Source: Novosphingobium sp. MW5
Lineage (GTDB): Bacteria; Pseudomonadota; Alphaproteobacteria; Sphingomonadales; Sphingomonadaceae
DNA: 64,000 nt
Assembly (NCBI GenBank): GCA_025938935.1
Contig: JAPCWB010000001.1
Coordinates: 372,001-436,000 of the forward strand
Reading direction: 5' to 3'
The first letter of the stretch is position 1. Every line of letters starts with the position of its first letter. The notes under the pieces were generated by a model. It was not told the DNA's origin. It searched no databases and worked only from the letters and a program-made list of their open reading frames with translations. Shown here piece by piece: positions 1 through 8,452 of the stretch. Both the position numbers and the translations under genes were made by a program.

Positions 1-1698
1 ATTTCTGCCGCGATGAACCCGGCGCACCGCGATCGGATTTGGGCCGAGCTGCTGCTGGCGCGGCTGCGCCTGTGGAAGGGTGACAGCGCCGCAGCCCTGC
101 CGCTGGCAGACGCCGCCGTCGCGCAGCTGACCAAGAAGCTCTCGAGCTTTGGCGTCGGCGACCGCCAGTTGGTGCGCGAGGCGGAGATGAACCACAAGTC
201 TGCGCTGCTGCTGCTCGATCTGGCCATTGCCGCCAAGGATGAAGAACGGACCTTTGCCGCACTGCAGCTCGCGACGATTTCCGATCTGGCGCTGGGGCAG
301 CAGTTCAACCGCGATGGCGCGGGCGGCAGCGGACCGGCCATTGAGGCCCGGCGCGCGGTTCTTGCACTCGCGCGGCGCGAAGCGGAACTGGGCGGGCGGC
401 AGGCGCGCGCGGTGCAGACCCGCGATCCCGCCGCGCCGCAACTGGCAAAGGACCTTGCCGAGATCCGCACCAGGCGCGATGCGGCGGAGGCAGACCTGCG
501 CGCCCGCTTTCCCGAATTCGCCGCGCGCTATCGGCCATCGCCCGTCAGTCTGGCAACGGTCCGCTCACGGCTAAACAAGGATCAGGTGCTCGTCATCATT
601 GCGGAAGGGCCGCTGCAATCGCAAGCAGTCGCTTTCACGGCGAAGGGCATGGACGTCGCGACCTTTGACACGGCACCCGCGCTCAAGCTGGCGAACCGGC
701 TGCGCGAGGCCGTCGACGGACCAGCAAACGATCTTTCGAGCTTTCCCTATGCCGATGCCCATGCGCTGTACCAGATGATCATGCCGAAGCAGGCGCAGAA
801 GGCGCGCCAGCTGCTGCTTCACGGCGGGCGCGAACTCGCCAGCCTGCCTCTGGGGATGCTGACCACGCGCACATACAGCGGCAAGCTGCCGGGCGCGCCC
901 TGGCTGGCGAAGCAGGCGTCGGTGCGGGTGATCGGCAACCTAGCCCTGTTCAACAAGGCGGCAAGTCCGCCCGCAGGACTTGCCTCCGCGCAAGCGCTTG
1001 CAAGCTCCCCAAGGTGGTAGGCATCGGGGGCCCGGACTTGCCGGGCAGCGGCAAGGTCGTGCAATTCGCCGGCCTGTTCCGTTCCGGCCAGCCTGACACC
1101 AAGGCCTTGTCCGACCTGCCGCCGCTGCCCGACGCGGCGGCGGAACTGCAGGCCATTGCCCGGGCCTTTCCTCGGCAGCACCGGCACGGTCCTGATCGGG
1201 CGCGATGCCTGGGAGGAAAAGGTCAAGGCAGCCAATCTTGCCGACGCCCGCATCCTGGCTTTTGCCACGCATGGGCTCGTCGCGGGTGAAATGCGCGGCC
1301 TGTGGGAGCCTGCCCTGCTGCTGGGCACATCTGGGCCGGACAGCGGCGAGGATGGCCTGCTCGGCGCCAGCGAGATTGCGCGCCTGCGGCTGGGGGCTGA
1401 CCTCGTGATCCTCTCCGCCTGCAATACTGGTGCCGGCGATGGTGCGGGCGGCCCGGTCTATTCGGGCCTTGCAACGGCCTTTGCCGAGGCGGGGGCGGGA
1501 TCGCTGCTCCTGTCGCACTGGCGCGTGCGCGACGATGCGGCGGCGCGGCTCAGCGTGGAAACGGTGCGCCAGCGGGCGGGCGGCAAGTCAACGGCGGAAG
1601 CGCTGCGGGGGGCGGAACTGGCACTTATGACTGACAAGACAGTCCCGAATGCGTCGCATCCGGCGATCTGGGCGCCGTTCGTGGTGGTCGAGAACTAG
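1..1698 (+). CDS. CHAT-domain protein, 5' partial, two frameshifts
   Basis: The reading frame is open at the window edge, so the N-terminus is missing. The first third is Ala/Leu-rich helical sequence of the kind found in TPR regions in front of CHAT domains. The C-terminal part has the caspase-like CHAT signature: FATHG (His) near 1261-1275 and LSACNTG (Cys) near 1411-1431, the expected catalytic dyad. CHAT proteins are putative caspase-fold proteases, usually activated through their repeat domain. The frame is broken twice. At about 1007-1010 a CCCC run needs one more C to read on into KVVGIGGPDLPG. At about 1170 one base too many restores the original frame. The pair looks like sequence errors, but a real pseudogene cannot be excluded. 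No partner gene that would mark a defence system is visible next to it. Confidence 0.75.
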
Positions 1699-1701
1699 GG
1701 C

Positions 1702-2418
1702 TTACTTGCCCATGGCTTTCTTCACCACTGCACCCGTCCGCCAAGCGGCGAGGAGCAGGGCGAGAATGCCGACGACGAGCAGGAACCACTGCATTGGCGT
1801 CGCTGTGGACATGCTCATCTCCATGCCCTGCCGCCCCGCCGCGCCGAGGCCGACATAGCTCGCCAGCGCCGGGAGCGAGGCGAGCGTCCCGATCAGGTAG
1901 TCCCGCTGGCGGATGCGGGTGAGGCCAAAGCCGTAGGAGGTCAGCGCAAAGGGCATGACCGGCGAAATGCGTAGGAGGAAAACGAAGTGCCAGCCCTCTC
2001 CCTCCAGCGCCTCATCCAGCTTTTCGGCAAAGCGCGAGCGTTCGAGCAGTTTCTCGATCCACGGGCGCAGGATCGAGCGGCTGAGCAGGAAGGCGATCCA
2101 GCCGCCAAGCAGGGTACAGACGACCGAGATCGCCAGCCCCTTGACCATGCCATAGGCCGCCCCCGCCATGACCGCCATGACCGAGGCCGGCAGCACCCCG
2201 CAGGCGGCGATCAGCACTTGTCCCAGCGCGAAGGCGAACCAGTGCTGCGTGGGATAGGCGCTGATCTCGGTCAGCAGGCGCAGCGCGTCGGCGCGCATTC
2301 GGGGGACATAGGAAACCACGCTTGCGCCGACGAGCGCCATGGCGAGCAGCACGCCGCCCAGGACCGTGCGCTTGCGCGGGCGGCGGCCTGCTGTCGCTGC
2401 GCGGGCTTGGGGCTTCAC
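1702..2418 (-). CDS. TVP38/TMEM64 family (VTT domain) membrane protein
   Basis: A 238-residue protein with a basic N-terminus, a first membrane helix at about residues 20-38 and several further hydrophobic segments. The family signature lies around residues 140-165: an [10 protein letters not shown] stretch followed by a Gly-rich turn, the re-entrant loop motif of DedA/VTT proteins. Family members are inner-membrane proteins linked to lipid or undecaprenyl-phosphate translocation; no substrate can be inferred here. The start overlaps the stop of the upstream GT2 gene by 4 bases (ATGA), so the two are probably co-transcribed and translationally coupled. Confidence 0.85.
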   Translation of the reverse strand: MKPQARAATAGRRPRKRTVLGGVLLAMALVGASVVSYVPRMRADALRLLTEISAYPTQHWFAFALGQVLIAACGVLPASVMAVMAGAAYGMVKGLAISVVCTLLGGWIAFLLSRSILRPWIEKLLERSRFAEKLDEALEGEGWHFVFLLRISPVMPFALTSYGFGLTRIRQRDYLIGTLASLPALASYVGLGAAGRQGMEMSMSTATPMQWFLLVVGILALLLAAWRTGAVVKKAMGK

Positions 2419-3167
2419 GCGTTGCTCTTGGGCTTGAAGATCGCGGGCTTCGAGAGGCCCATTTTGGCGAGCCGATAGCTCAGCGCCGTGCCCAGCACGC
2501 CGAAGCCGTAGATGCAGCTGCGCTTGAAATTGATTGAGCTGGCTTCCTCGAAATACTTGGTCGGGCAGGAAATCTCGCCGATCCGGAAGTCGAACCAGGT
2601 GGCCTGGGCCAGCATCTGGTTATCGAAGACGAAATCGTCCGAGCAGCTATCCAGCGGCAGGGTTTCGAGCAGCTTGCGGCTGAAGGCGCGGTAGCCGGTG
2701 TGATATTCGGACAGCTTCTGCCCCATCAGCAGGTTCTGGATGAAGGTCAGGCCGCGGTTGGCGATATACTTGTAGAGCGGCATCCCGCCCTTGAGCGCGC
2801 CGGTGCCAAGGATGCGGCTGGCCAGCACGGCGTCAAACTGGTCGCTGGCGATCATGCTCGCCATCGCGGTGACGAGGCGCGGGGTGTACTGGTAATCGGG
2901 GTGGAGCATGATGACGATGTCGGCCCCGCGTTCGAGCGCGGCGGCGTAGCAGGTCTTCTGGTTGCCGCCGTAGCCGCGGTTGTTGACGTGGACGATGGTG
3001 TGGATGCCCAGCCCGCGCGACACCTCGATCGTGTCATCGCGGCTGCAATCGTCGGTCAGGATCACGTCGTCGACCACGTCGAACGGGATCTCGTCATACG
3101 TCTGCTTCAGCGTCAGTGCGGCGTTGTACGCCGGCAGGACCACCGCAACCTTGCGACCCTCAATCAT
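2415..3167 (-). CDS. GT2 family glycosyltransferase
   Basis: A 250-residue GT-A fold glycosyltransferase resembling polyprenyl-phosphate sugar transferases. Visible motifs are [12 protein letters not shown] at the N-terminus (nucleotide-sugar binding), [16 protein letters not shown] and HPDYQ in the place of the metal-binding DxD. The C-terminus ([18 protein letters not shown]) may touch the membrane but there are no clear transmembrane helices. Together with the TVP38 gene it forms an operon, divergent from two GT87-like genes. This suggests a lipid-linked sugar pathway in the envelope (inference). Confidence 0.88.
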   Translation of the reverse strand: MIEGRKVAVVLPAYNAALTLKQTYDEIPFDVVDDVILTDDCSRDDTIEVSRGLGIHTIVHVNNRGYGGNQKTCYAAALERGADIVIMLHPDYQYTPRLVTAMASMIASDQFDAVLASRILGTGALKGGMPLYKYIANRGLTFIQNLLMGQKLSEYHTGYRAFSRKLLETLPLDSCSDDFVFDNQMLAQATWFDFRIGEISCPTKYFEEASSINFKRSCIYGFGVLGTALSYRLAKMGLSKPAIFKPKSNA

Positions 3168-3294
3168 TCTACGCTTCCGTTCCCCGTTTCCGGCGGCTCT
3201 GCCAGAACCCGCGGGTTTCCCCTAGATACGGGGATTCCGCCGTCAACAGCTATTTACGCTGCCGGGGCGCCGTGACATAGCGAGGCCGCTGGCA

Positions 3295-4587
3295 ATGGGG
3301 TGCTTTGGGCAGGTGCAGAACGAACTGAAAAGGCGCGCGATACCGCCGCTGGTCGCCCTCATTACATTCTGTGCGCTTGCCGCGCTGTACCTCGAGGCAA
3401 GCTGGCCGACTTACCGGCAGGTGCTCGGCGCATGGGGGGTGCGGGCATGGCCCTTTCCCTTCCTCGATACCGATACTGTCCTGTCAGCCGCGCGCTGCCT
3501 GCGTGAAGGGGCAGACGTCTATGCCTTCAACCCCTGCGATCCCGAATTCCGGCCCTATGGCTATTCGCCGCTCTACATGCTGGTGCTGGCTCATTTTCCG
3601 GTAACGCTATGGTGGATCCCTTGGGTCGGCCTGACCCTTTTCGCGCTGTTTGTCTGGGCGCTGTGGCTGCTGCCCGCCGGGCGAAACCGCGAGTCCGTGG
3701 TGTTGATCTGCATCGGCCTGCTGTCCTGCGCGACTGTGCTGGCGGTGGAGCGCGGCAACAACGATCTTGTCAACTTCGCGCTGGTGGCCGGCATGGCTGC
3801 GCTGATGGGCCGCTCGGCAATCGCGCGGCTGGCAGGCTATGCCATGGGGCTGCTCGCCGGCCTGCTGAAGTTCTATCCCATGCTGGTCATGCTCTCCGCC
3901 CTGCGTGAGCGGCCCGCGCGGTTTTTTGCGATCACGGCCGTGTCGGTCGTCATCACCATCATCGCCGCTGCTGCCACCTGGCATGACCTTGTCCGCGCCT
4001 GGTCGATCGTGCCGGAAGGATCGCCGATCTACGAAATGTTCGGCGCGCCGAACTTCGGCAAGGGGCTGGTCGTGCTGTTCGGCCTGCCTTCGGGGGTGGG
4101 AACCGCAGTGCGGCTGATCATGACGCTCGCCGCATTTGCCATTGGCATCCGGTATGGCCTGAAGCCCGAGGTAGGCGCGGCGATGGAGCGCCTGACCAAC
4201 CGCGAGCGAGACTTCCTGCTGATCGGCGCCTTGATGGTTATCGGCTGCTTCATGAGCGCGCAGAACATCTCCTACCGCACGATCAACCTGCTGCTGGTCC
4301 TGCCCTCGCTCACTGCGCTGCGGCTGGTCGAGGCACCGCGCGCGCTCAAAGTCATGGCATGGCTGGCCATCGGCCTGCTCTGGGCCGAACTGCTGTTCCA
4401 CTGGATCCAGGCCTTCGCCGCCATTGCTGGCGGGACATTCGGCACCGTGCTGGAATTCGGCCTTGGCTGGCTGGGGCGCGAGATTGCCTGGTGGTCGATG
4501 GTGACCCTGCTGATCGCCTGCGCCGCCGCGCTGATCCGGCCGATGGCCATGGTCCACTTCACGCTCGGCCTTGGCGGAAAGCGCTGA
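3295..4587 (+). CDS. GT87-like (DUF2029) membrane glycosyltransferase, copy A
   Basis: A 430-residue polytopic membrane protein with about ten hydrophobic segments. It matches the GT87/DUF2029 layout: an early acidic loop FLDTDTVLSA, then NPCDP, YSPL, ERGNNDL and a late FMSAQNISYRTINL. GT87 enzymes are C-type glycosyltransferases that use polyprenyl-phosphate sugars on the periplasmic side. The next gene is a paralogue starting one base after this stop, so the pair arose by tandem duplication and forms an operon. The start is uncertain because no strong RBS precedes 3295. The neighbouring divergent GT2 enzyme could supply the lipid-linked sugar donor. Confidence 0.8.
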   Translation: MGCFGQVQNELKRRAIPPLVALITFCALAALYLEASWPTYRQVLGAWGVRAWPFPFLDTDTVLSAARCLREGADVYAFNPCDPEFRPYGYSPLYMLVLAHFPVTLWWIPWVGLTLFALFVWALWLLPAGRNRESVVLICIGLLSCATVLAVERGNNDLVNFALVAGMAALMGRSAIARLAGYAMGLLAGLLKFYPMLVMLSALRERPARFFAITAVSVVITIIAAAATWHDLVRAWSIVPEGSPIYEMFGAPNFGKGLVVLFGLPSGVGTAVRLIMTLAAFAIGIRYGLKPEVGAAMERLTNRERDFLLIGALMVIGCFMSAQNISYRTINLLLVLPSLTALRLVEAPRALKVMAWLAIGLLWAELLFHWIQAFAAIAGGTFGTVLEFGLGWLGREIAWWSMVTLLIACAAALIRPMAMVHFTLGLGGKR

Positions 4588-4588
4588 C

Positions 4589-5857
4589 ATGTTCCTGCGC
4601 CGCAAAGTCCCTGCGCTCGCTGCCTGCCTGCTCGCGGCTGTGCTGATCGCGGCCTTCGCCATCTCCCCGCATGGCTTCTATCGCGATGCCAACCTGCTGT
4701 GGGGAAACAAGGCCTACTGGTATCCGTTCCTCGATACCGACACCGTGCTGTCCGCCGTGCGCTGCCTGCGCGCAGACGTGGACGCCTATGTATTCAACCC
4801 CTGCGACCCGCAGCTGCGCGTCTTCACCTATTCGCCGCTGTGGATGTACCTGACCGCTTTCCCCATGACCGAGGCATGGGTGCCGTGGGTGGGGCTGTCG
4901 TGGGTCATGCTGTTCCTCGCCTCGCTGTTCCTGCTGCCCGCCGCGCGCGGGCGTGAGGCGCAGGTGATCATGGTGCTGTCCACCGCATCGAGCGCCAGCG
5001 TCTATGCCATGGAGCGCGGCAACAATGACCTCGTCATCTTCGCGCTCGTCTCGCTGGCCGCGGTGCTGACCATCCGCAATGTGGCGCTGCGCAGGCTTGG
5101 CTATGCCTTCGCGCTGCTCGCCGGGCTGCTCAAGTACTATCCGCTGGTCACCATGGCGATTGCCCTGAGGGAGCGGCCGGGACGCTTCTTCGCCATCACC
5201 TTGGCGTCCATCGCGGTGACGGCGCTGGCGGTTCTGGTGACCTGGGACGACCTTGTCCGCGTGCTGCGCTCGATCCCCATCGGCCAGTTCTATACCGACA
5301 TGTTCGGATCGAAGTCGGTGGGCCTGACCATGGTCGAGCTGTTTGGCGCGCCGCGTTGGACCGATCCGCTGGTGCGCGCTGTGCTGTCACTGGTGGCGAT
5401 TGGAGTGGGTCTCAGGATCGGCCTGGGCCATGCCCTCCACAGCGACCTTGCCCGCCTGTCGCCGCGCGAACGCTCGTTCCTGCTGGTCGGGGCGCTGATG
5501 TGCTGCTCGTGCTATTTCTCGGCTCAGAACATCGGTTACCGGGCGATCAACCTGATCCTGGTCATGCCGGCGATCACCGCACTGCTCGCGCTGACCGGTC
5601 GGCCGGTCTACCGCTGGATCGCGGCGGCAGCCGTGGCGCTGCTGTGGACCGGGGCATGGCGTTACCTGTGGGAGGACGGCGTCATGGCGGGCACCGGGCA
5701 GTTCGATGTCTCGCGCTATGCCGCGCTGTTCCTGCGCGATGCCCTGTGGTGGGGAGTGATCGCCTTCTTGCTGGCAACCATCGTTGCCCTGCTCCGCGAT
5801 TCCCCTCTGCCGGCCGCAGTGCTGGGTTGGTTTCGCAAGGCGTCGCCCGTTATTTGA
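4589..5857 (+). CDS. GT87-like (DUF2029) membrane glycosyltransferase, copy B
   Basis: A 422-residue polytopic paralogue of the preceding gene, with the same landmarks in the same order: FLDTDTVLSA, NPCDP, YSPL, ERGNNDL and YFSAQNIGYRAINL. The ATG at 4589 lies one base after the stop of copy A, indicating translational coupling; an in-frame TTG at 4571 is possible but less likely. Two adjacent copies suggest two successive sugar transfers, or divergence in acceptor specificity. The acceptor is unknown. Confidence 0.8.
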   Translation: MFLRRKVPALAACLLAAVLIAAFAISPHGFYRDANLLWGNKAYWYPFLDTDTVLSAVRCLRADVDAYVFNPCDPQLRVFTYSPLWMYLTAFPMTEAWVPWVGLSWVMLFLASLFLLPAARGREAQVIMVLSTASSASVYAMERGNNDLVIFALVSLAAVLTIRNVALRRLGYAFALLAGLLKYYPLVTMAIALRERPGRFFAITLASIAVTALAVLVTWDDLVRVLRSIPIGQFYTDMFGSKSVGLTMVELFGAPRWTDPLVRAVLSLVAIGVGLRIGLGHALHSDLARLSPRERSFLLVGALMCCSCYFSAQNIGYRAINLILVMPAITALLALTGRPVYRWIAAAAVALLWTGAWRYLWEDGVMAGTGQFDVSRYAALFLRDALWWGVIAFLLATIVALLRDSPLPAAVLGWFRKASPVI

Positions 5858-5916
5858 GCTTTTTGTCGTTCAAATTCAGCGTCATACAAATTTTTTGAAA
5901 ATTCTCTGCCTGCTTG

Positions 5917-5942
5917 GGAACCCGGACGGGGCCAGACGTGTT
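5917..5942 (+). promoter_or_regulatory. Candidate EcfG promoter (GGAAC-N17-TGTT)
   Basis: GGAAC at 5917-5921 is followed after 17 bases by TGTT at 5939-5942. This matches the EcfG -35/-10 pattern (GGAAC and CGTT) with one mismatch. No open reading frame follows; the next 90 bases are a structured, C-rich sequence annotated below as a small RNA. Confidence 0.5.
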
Positions 5943-5947
5943 TCAAC

Positions 5948-6036
5948 AGCAACACAGACTGACGCTCCCTCCCTCCCCCCACTAGTCGGGCTGTGTAACT
6001 CTCGGGGCCTTCGGCAAAAGCCGGAGGCCCCGTCTT
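5948..6036 (+). ncRNA. Candidate GsrN-like stress small RNA
   Basis: About 90 nt directly downstream of an EcfG-type promoter. The 5' part folds by pairing ACACAG (5952-5957) with CTGTGT (5991-5996), exposing a C-rich loop (about 5965-5980, repeated CTCCC units). A GC-rich hairpin with an AAAA loop follows at 6004-6031, then a weak T-rich stretch. Caulobacter GsrN, a sigma-T-dependent RNA, has this design: a 5' stem with a C-rich loop that pairs with G-rich ribosome-binding regions, then an intrinsic terminator. No credible ORF is present. The identification rests on architecture and context, not alignment. Confidence 0.5.
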
Positions 6037-6076
6037 CTATTCCGGATCAGCTGGCGCGCTCAGGGCGCAAGGAAAA

Positions 6077-6111
6077 GGCCCGCCCTCGCATGGAGGACGG
6101 GCCGTTTTTTT
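6077..6111 (+). terminator. Rho-independent terminator
   Basis: A GC-rich stem (GGCCCGCCCTC against GAGGACGGGCC, one mismatch, loop GCAT region) spans 6077-6103 and is followed by seven T (6105-6111). It would stop plus-strand transcription from the small RNA or the GT87 operon before the convergent small genes. Confidence 0.8.
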
Positions 6112-6127
6112 GTCGTCTGGCCTTTGA

Positions 6128-6406
6128 TCAGGCGGCGGCGGCCTGGGCGCGGCCCGATGCCTTCTTTGCCGAACGCTGACGCGGCTTGCTGCTGCGCTTG
6201 GCCGTCGACGAGCTCTTGTCGCTGCTCTGGTATCGCTTCCAGGCGGTTACCGCGCCGATCGCCACCAGCGCCGCAGGCACCGAGGCGGCGGCAATGCGCG
6301 TGGCGAGACCAGCCGCGCCAAGGCGGACAAGCGGATTGGTGCCGACCACGCTGCTGGCAGCATCGGCAAGCTTCACGGCGAGGGCGGACTTGAAGAGGGC
6401 TTTCAT
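6128..6406 (-). CDS. Small single-pass membrane protein, unknown function
   Basis: A 92-residue protein starting MKALFKSALAVKL. The ATG at 6406 is preceded by GGAG at good spacing, so it is preferred over an upstream in-frame start at 6532. One hydrophobic helix lies at about residues 38-58, followed by a Lys/Ser/Arg-rich tail (KSSSTAKRSSKPRQRSAKK) that would be cytoplasmic and could bind nucleic acid or acidic lipids. No recognised domain. It sits in the stress island between a stress small RNA candidate and other small proteins, so a stress role is plausible but unproven. Confidence 0.6.
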   Translation of the reverse strand: MKALFKSALAVKLADAASSVVGTNPLVRLGAAGLATRIAAASVPAALVAIGAVTAWKRYQSSDKSSSTAKRSSKPRQRSAKKASGRAQAAAA

Positions 6407-6422
6407 CGTATTCTCCAGTGGT

Positions 6423-6683
6423 TCAGCGCGTTGCGCGCGCGAGTTGTACGCTTTGGGGTGCGGTCTTGCGGTTGGTTGAGGCCTTCGCGCTGCGCACTTC
6501 ACAGCGCGCAAGAACCGAAGGGAAATCGGCACGGTTCGCAGTGTCCGAATTCAGCGCTGCCTCGATCTGCGCGGTGCATTCGGCGCGCGTGGCAAAGGCA
6601 GCCTGCTGTGCCTGCAGCGCCTGACACTCGTCACCGGCATCGGAACAGCCGAGCAGGACGAGGGCATAGGTCAGGGCAGACAT
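6423..6683 (-). CDS. Small cysteine-containing exported protein, unknown
   Basis: An 86-residue protein with a short hydrophobic N-terminus (MSALTYALVLLGCSD) and four Cys at about residues 13, 20, 36 and 61. The spacing resembles a family of small sphingomonad proteins with a pattern of C, C, RAECxAxIEAAL and C. The first Cys could be a lipidation site, although the lipobox (LLGC) is very close to the start; alternatively the cysteines form disulfides in the periplasm. The C-terminal end is basic. It lies 16 bases upstream of the next small membrane protein gene on the same strand. Confidence 0.55.
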   Translation of the reverse strand: MSALTYALVLLGCSDAGDECQALQAQQAAFATRAECTAQIEAALNSDTANRADFPSVLARCEVRSAKASTNRKTAPQSVQLARATR

Positions 6684-6704
6684 GGCAAGCGCTCCTTTAC
6701 CGGA

Positions 6705-6893
6705 TCAGGCCGAGTGGCCGTCAGCAGAAGCCTTGCGGGCCTTTTCAAGCTCTTCGGCTTCCGGGCCGTCAAGCGCATCGGCGGCTTCGCGAGCCTTCTG
6801 TTCGACCTTGCCCGACTTGGCGAAGGCGTGCTGTTCGTTTTGAAATTCTTCGGCGGCCTCGTAATTGCCTTCGCCAATCTTCTGCTTGTCCAT
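6705..6893 (-). CDS. Small hydrophilic protein, possible internal start within kinase frame
   Basis: A 62-residue, very charged, helical protein starting MDKQKIGEGNYEAAEEF and ending KARKASADGHSA, rich in Glu, Lys and Ala without hydrophobic segments. A GGAG sits before the ATG at 6893, which supports independent translation. It resembles small stress-induced hydrophilic proteins of proteobacteria in composition. In this sequence it is in frame with, and fused to, the upstream lipid kinase. Confidence 0.5.
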   Translation of the reverse strand: MDKQKIGEGNYEAAEEFQNEQHAFAKSGKVEQKAREAADALDGPEAEELEKARKASADGHSA

Positions 6894-7943
6894 GGTCTTG
6901 CTCCGGTATTGCGGGGCCCGCTGCGGGCCGTCGGGGGCATAACCCCGCTGGCCCTTCTCGGGTTCCCCGGGGAGGAAGGATTCCGCCGCCGCGCGCAGCT
7001 TCGCGCCGATGCCCTCGTTTTCGCCATCGGGCGCCCAACGCGGGGCGATAACCCGCACGGCATGACGATGCATCCGCAGGTTGAAAGGCGTGCGCGCCAG
7101 GACTTCGCCGTCGATTGCCACCTTCTGCGGCGGTCGCGCCTCGATCCGCGCCTCTTTCAGCTTGATCTCGCGCGCCATGCCCGGGCGGGAACGCAGGCCG
7201 AGCATGCGCAGGTACCAATCGCGCGCCAGGGCAAACTTGCTTTTACCCGCGACGATCTGGACGACGATCGCGCCATCGTCGAGCTCCGCCTCGTCGCTCA
7301 CCTTTATGCCGCCGGTATATTGACCGTTCAGCATGCGCACTTCGGTCGCCCAGCACTCCTCGCGGCCTTGCGGGCTGTCCAGGATCAGACGGAACGGCCG
7401 GAAGCGAACGAGGCTATAGATTGCCCAGCCGAGGTAGCCGAAGCGCCCGAACCAGTTCTTCAGGCGCTGCGGAATCGTATCGCCGATCACCGGGGGTACG
7501 CCGATCGCGGCGCTGTTGGCGAACATGTGGCCATCGATCTCGGCAAGGTCGACCCAGACCGAGTGCCCTTCGGCAATCGCCCGGACCGCTTGTTCGAGGT
7601 CCGGCCCCGGGCCAAGCCCGCGTGCAAAGCTGTTGGCGGTGCCGAGCGGCAGGGCGGCAAAGATCGCCTCGCTGCCGATCATCGCGCCAATGGTGCCCGA
7701 GATCGATCCGTCGCCCCCGCCGACGATAACAAGGTCTGCCCCCTCGGCCAGGGCCTGCTCAACCGTGGGCTTCATGCGCGCGGGGTCCTTTATCCCGTGC
7801 GATGCGGCGATGGGTACGCCCGCCTTCTCCATCAATTCCTGCAGGCCGGCGAACTGTTCCTCGCCCCTGCGGCTATGCGTGTTGACGATGAGGACGGCGC
7901 GCTGGGGGGCCGGTAGCCGGGCGCTTTTGGGGTCAATTTCCAT
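6705..7943 (-). CDS. YegS/DagK-type lipid kinase with in-frame C-terminal extension
   Basis: 412 residues from the ATG at 7943. The first roughly 300 residues are a DAGK catalytic-domain lipid kinase: VLIVNTHSRRG at the N-terminus, the GGGDGSISG nucleotide-binding loop, LPLGTANSFARG, and a C-terminal DDGAIVV / KVAIDGEVLARTPF beta domain. Such enzymes phosphorylate diacylglycerol or sphingoid lipids; sphingomonads make glycosphingolipids, so the lipid is uncertain. Oddly, no stop separates the kinase from a 62-residue module at its end, which looks like an independent small protein with its own ATG and RBS at 6893 (listed separately). All three minus frames are open across the linker, so no single indel would create a stop there. 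Confidence 0.8.
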   Translation of the reverse strand: MEIDPKSARLPAPQRAVLIVNTHSRRGEEQFAGLQELMEKAGVPIAASHGIKDPARMKPTVEQALAEGADLVIVGGGDGSISGTIGAMIGSEAIFAALPLGTANSFARGLGPGPDLEQAVRAIAEGHSVWVDLAEIDGHMFANSAAIGVPPVIGDTIPQRLKNWFGRFGYLGWAIYSLVRFRPFRLILDSPQGREECWATEVRMLNGQYTGGIKVSDEAELDDGAIVVQIVAGKSKFALARDWYLRMLGLRSRPGMAREIKLKEARIEARPPQKVAIDGEVLARTPFNLRMHRHAVRVIAPRWAPDGENEGIGAKLRAAAESFLPGEPEKGQRGYAPDGPQRAPQYRSKTMDKQKIGEGNYEAAEEFQNEQHAFAKSGKVEQKAREAADALDGPEAEELEKARKASADGHSA

Positions 7944-7985
7944 GACCGCCGCAACGGGCCGCCATCCAAAAAGTTTCCCCCCACC

Positions 7986-8010
7986 GGAACCGAAAGCCAT
8001 CCGGGATGTT
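7986..8010 (+). promoter_or_regulatory. Candidate EcfG promoter (GGAAC-N16-TGTT)
   Basis: GGAAC at 7986-7990 and TGTT at 8007-8010 with a 16-base spacer, 36 bases before the start of the GlsB-like stress gene. It fits the EcfG pattern with one -10 mismatch, and GlsB/YeaQ proteins are often part of this regulon. Confidence 0.6.
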
Positions 8011-8045
8011 TTGAAAGTTACAATTGGCTTGGAAGGACCCGAAAC

Positions 8046-8315
8046 ATGACTCTTCTTCTCGTTCTCATCGTCGGCGGCGTCATCGGTTGGCTCGCCAGCA
8101 TGGTTATGCGCACCGATGGCCAGCAGGGCATTTTCCTCAATGTCGTCGTCGGCATCGTAGGCGCCGTGCTTGCCGGCTTCCTGATCACCCCGCTGATCGG
8201 CGGCGCGCCGATCACCAGCGGTTCGTTCAGTGCCATGTCGCTGATCTCGTCGTTCATCGGTGCGGTCGTGCTGCTGGCGATCGTCAACCTCTTCCGTCGC
8301 GGCGCAGTGCGCTAA
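8046..8315 (+). CDS. GlsB/YeaQ/YmgE family stress-response membrane protein
   Basis: An 89-residue hydrophobic protein with three membrane helices separated by Gly-rich turns. It shows the family pattern GGVIGWLASMVM near the N-terminus and a LNVVVGIVGAVLAGFL helix. Members of this transglycosylase-associated family are small inner-membrane proteins induced by envelope or general stress; the biochemical role is unknown. The gene is preceded by an EcfG-type promoter and followed by a hairpin, so it is probably monocistronic. Confidence 0.85.
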   Translation: MTLLLVLIVGGVIGWLASMVMRTDGQQGIFLNVVVGIVGAVLAGFLITPLIGGAPITSGSFSAMSLISSFIGAVVLLAIVNLFRRGAVR

Positions 8316-8368
8316 GACCGAACCAAATTCCCGGTGCCGCCCCGTCGGCACTTGGGTGGACCTGGGCC

Positions 8369-8398
8369 TGGGGGCGGTTTGCGAAAGCACCGCCCCCA
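8369..8398 (+). terminator. Hairpin, probable terminator after GlsB gene
   Basis: Perfect 10-bp arms TGGGGGCGGT and ACCGCCCCCA separate the GlsB-like gene from sodB. There is no long T-tract, so termination may be weak. Confidence 0.5.
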
Positions 8399-8452
8399 AG
8401 TTCGTATGCGCTACCCACGCGCTTTTCTTTTTCAGCTACCGGAGTTTTCCAG

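Noticed and set aside
1..1698. The CHAT protein as part of a caspase-like anti-phage system
   Set aside because: No gRAMP/Craspase, gasdermin or other effector lies next to it, and the upstream side is outside the window.
3607..4662. A 351-residue minus-strand ORF opposite the GT87-like gene
   Set aside because: Its composition (His, Gln, Asp and Arg-rich, no hydrophobic core) marks it as the antisense shadow of a membrane protein gene.
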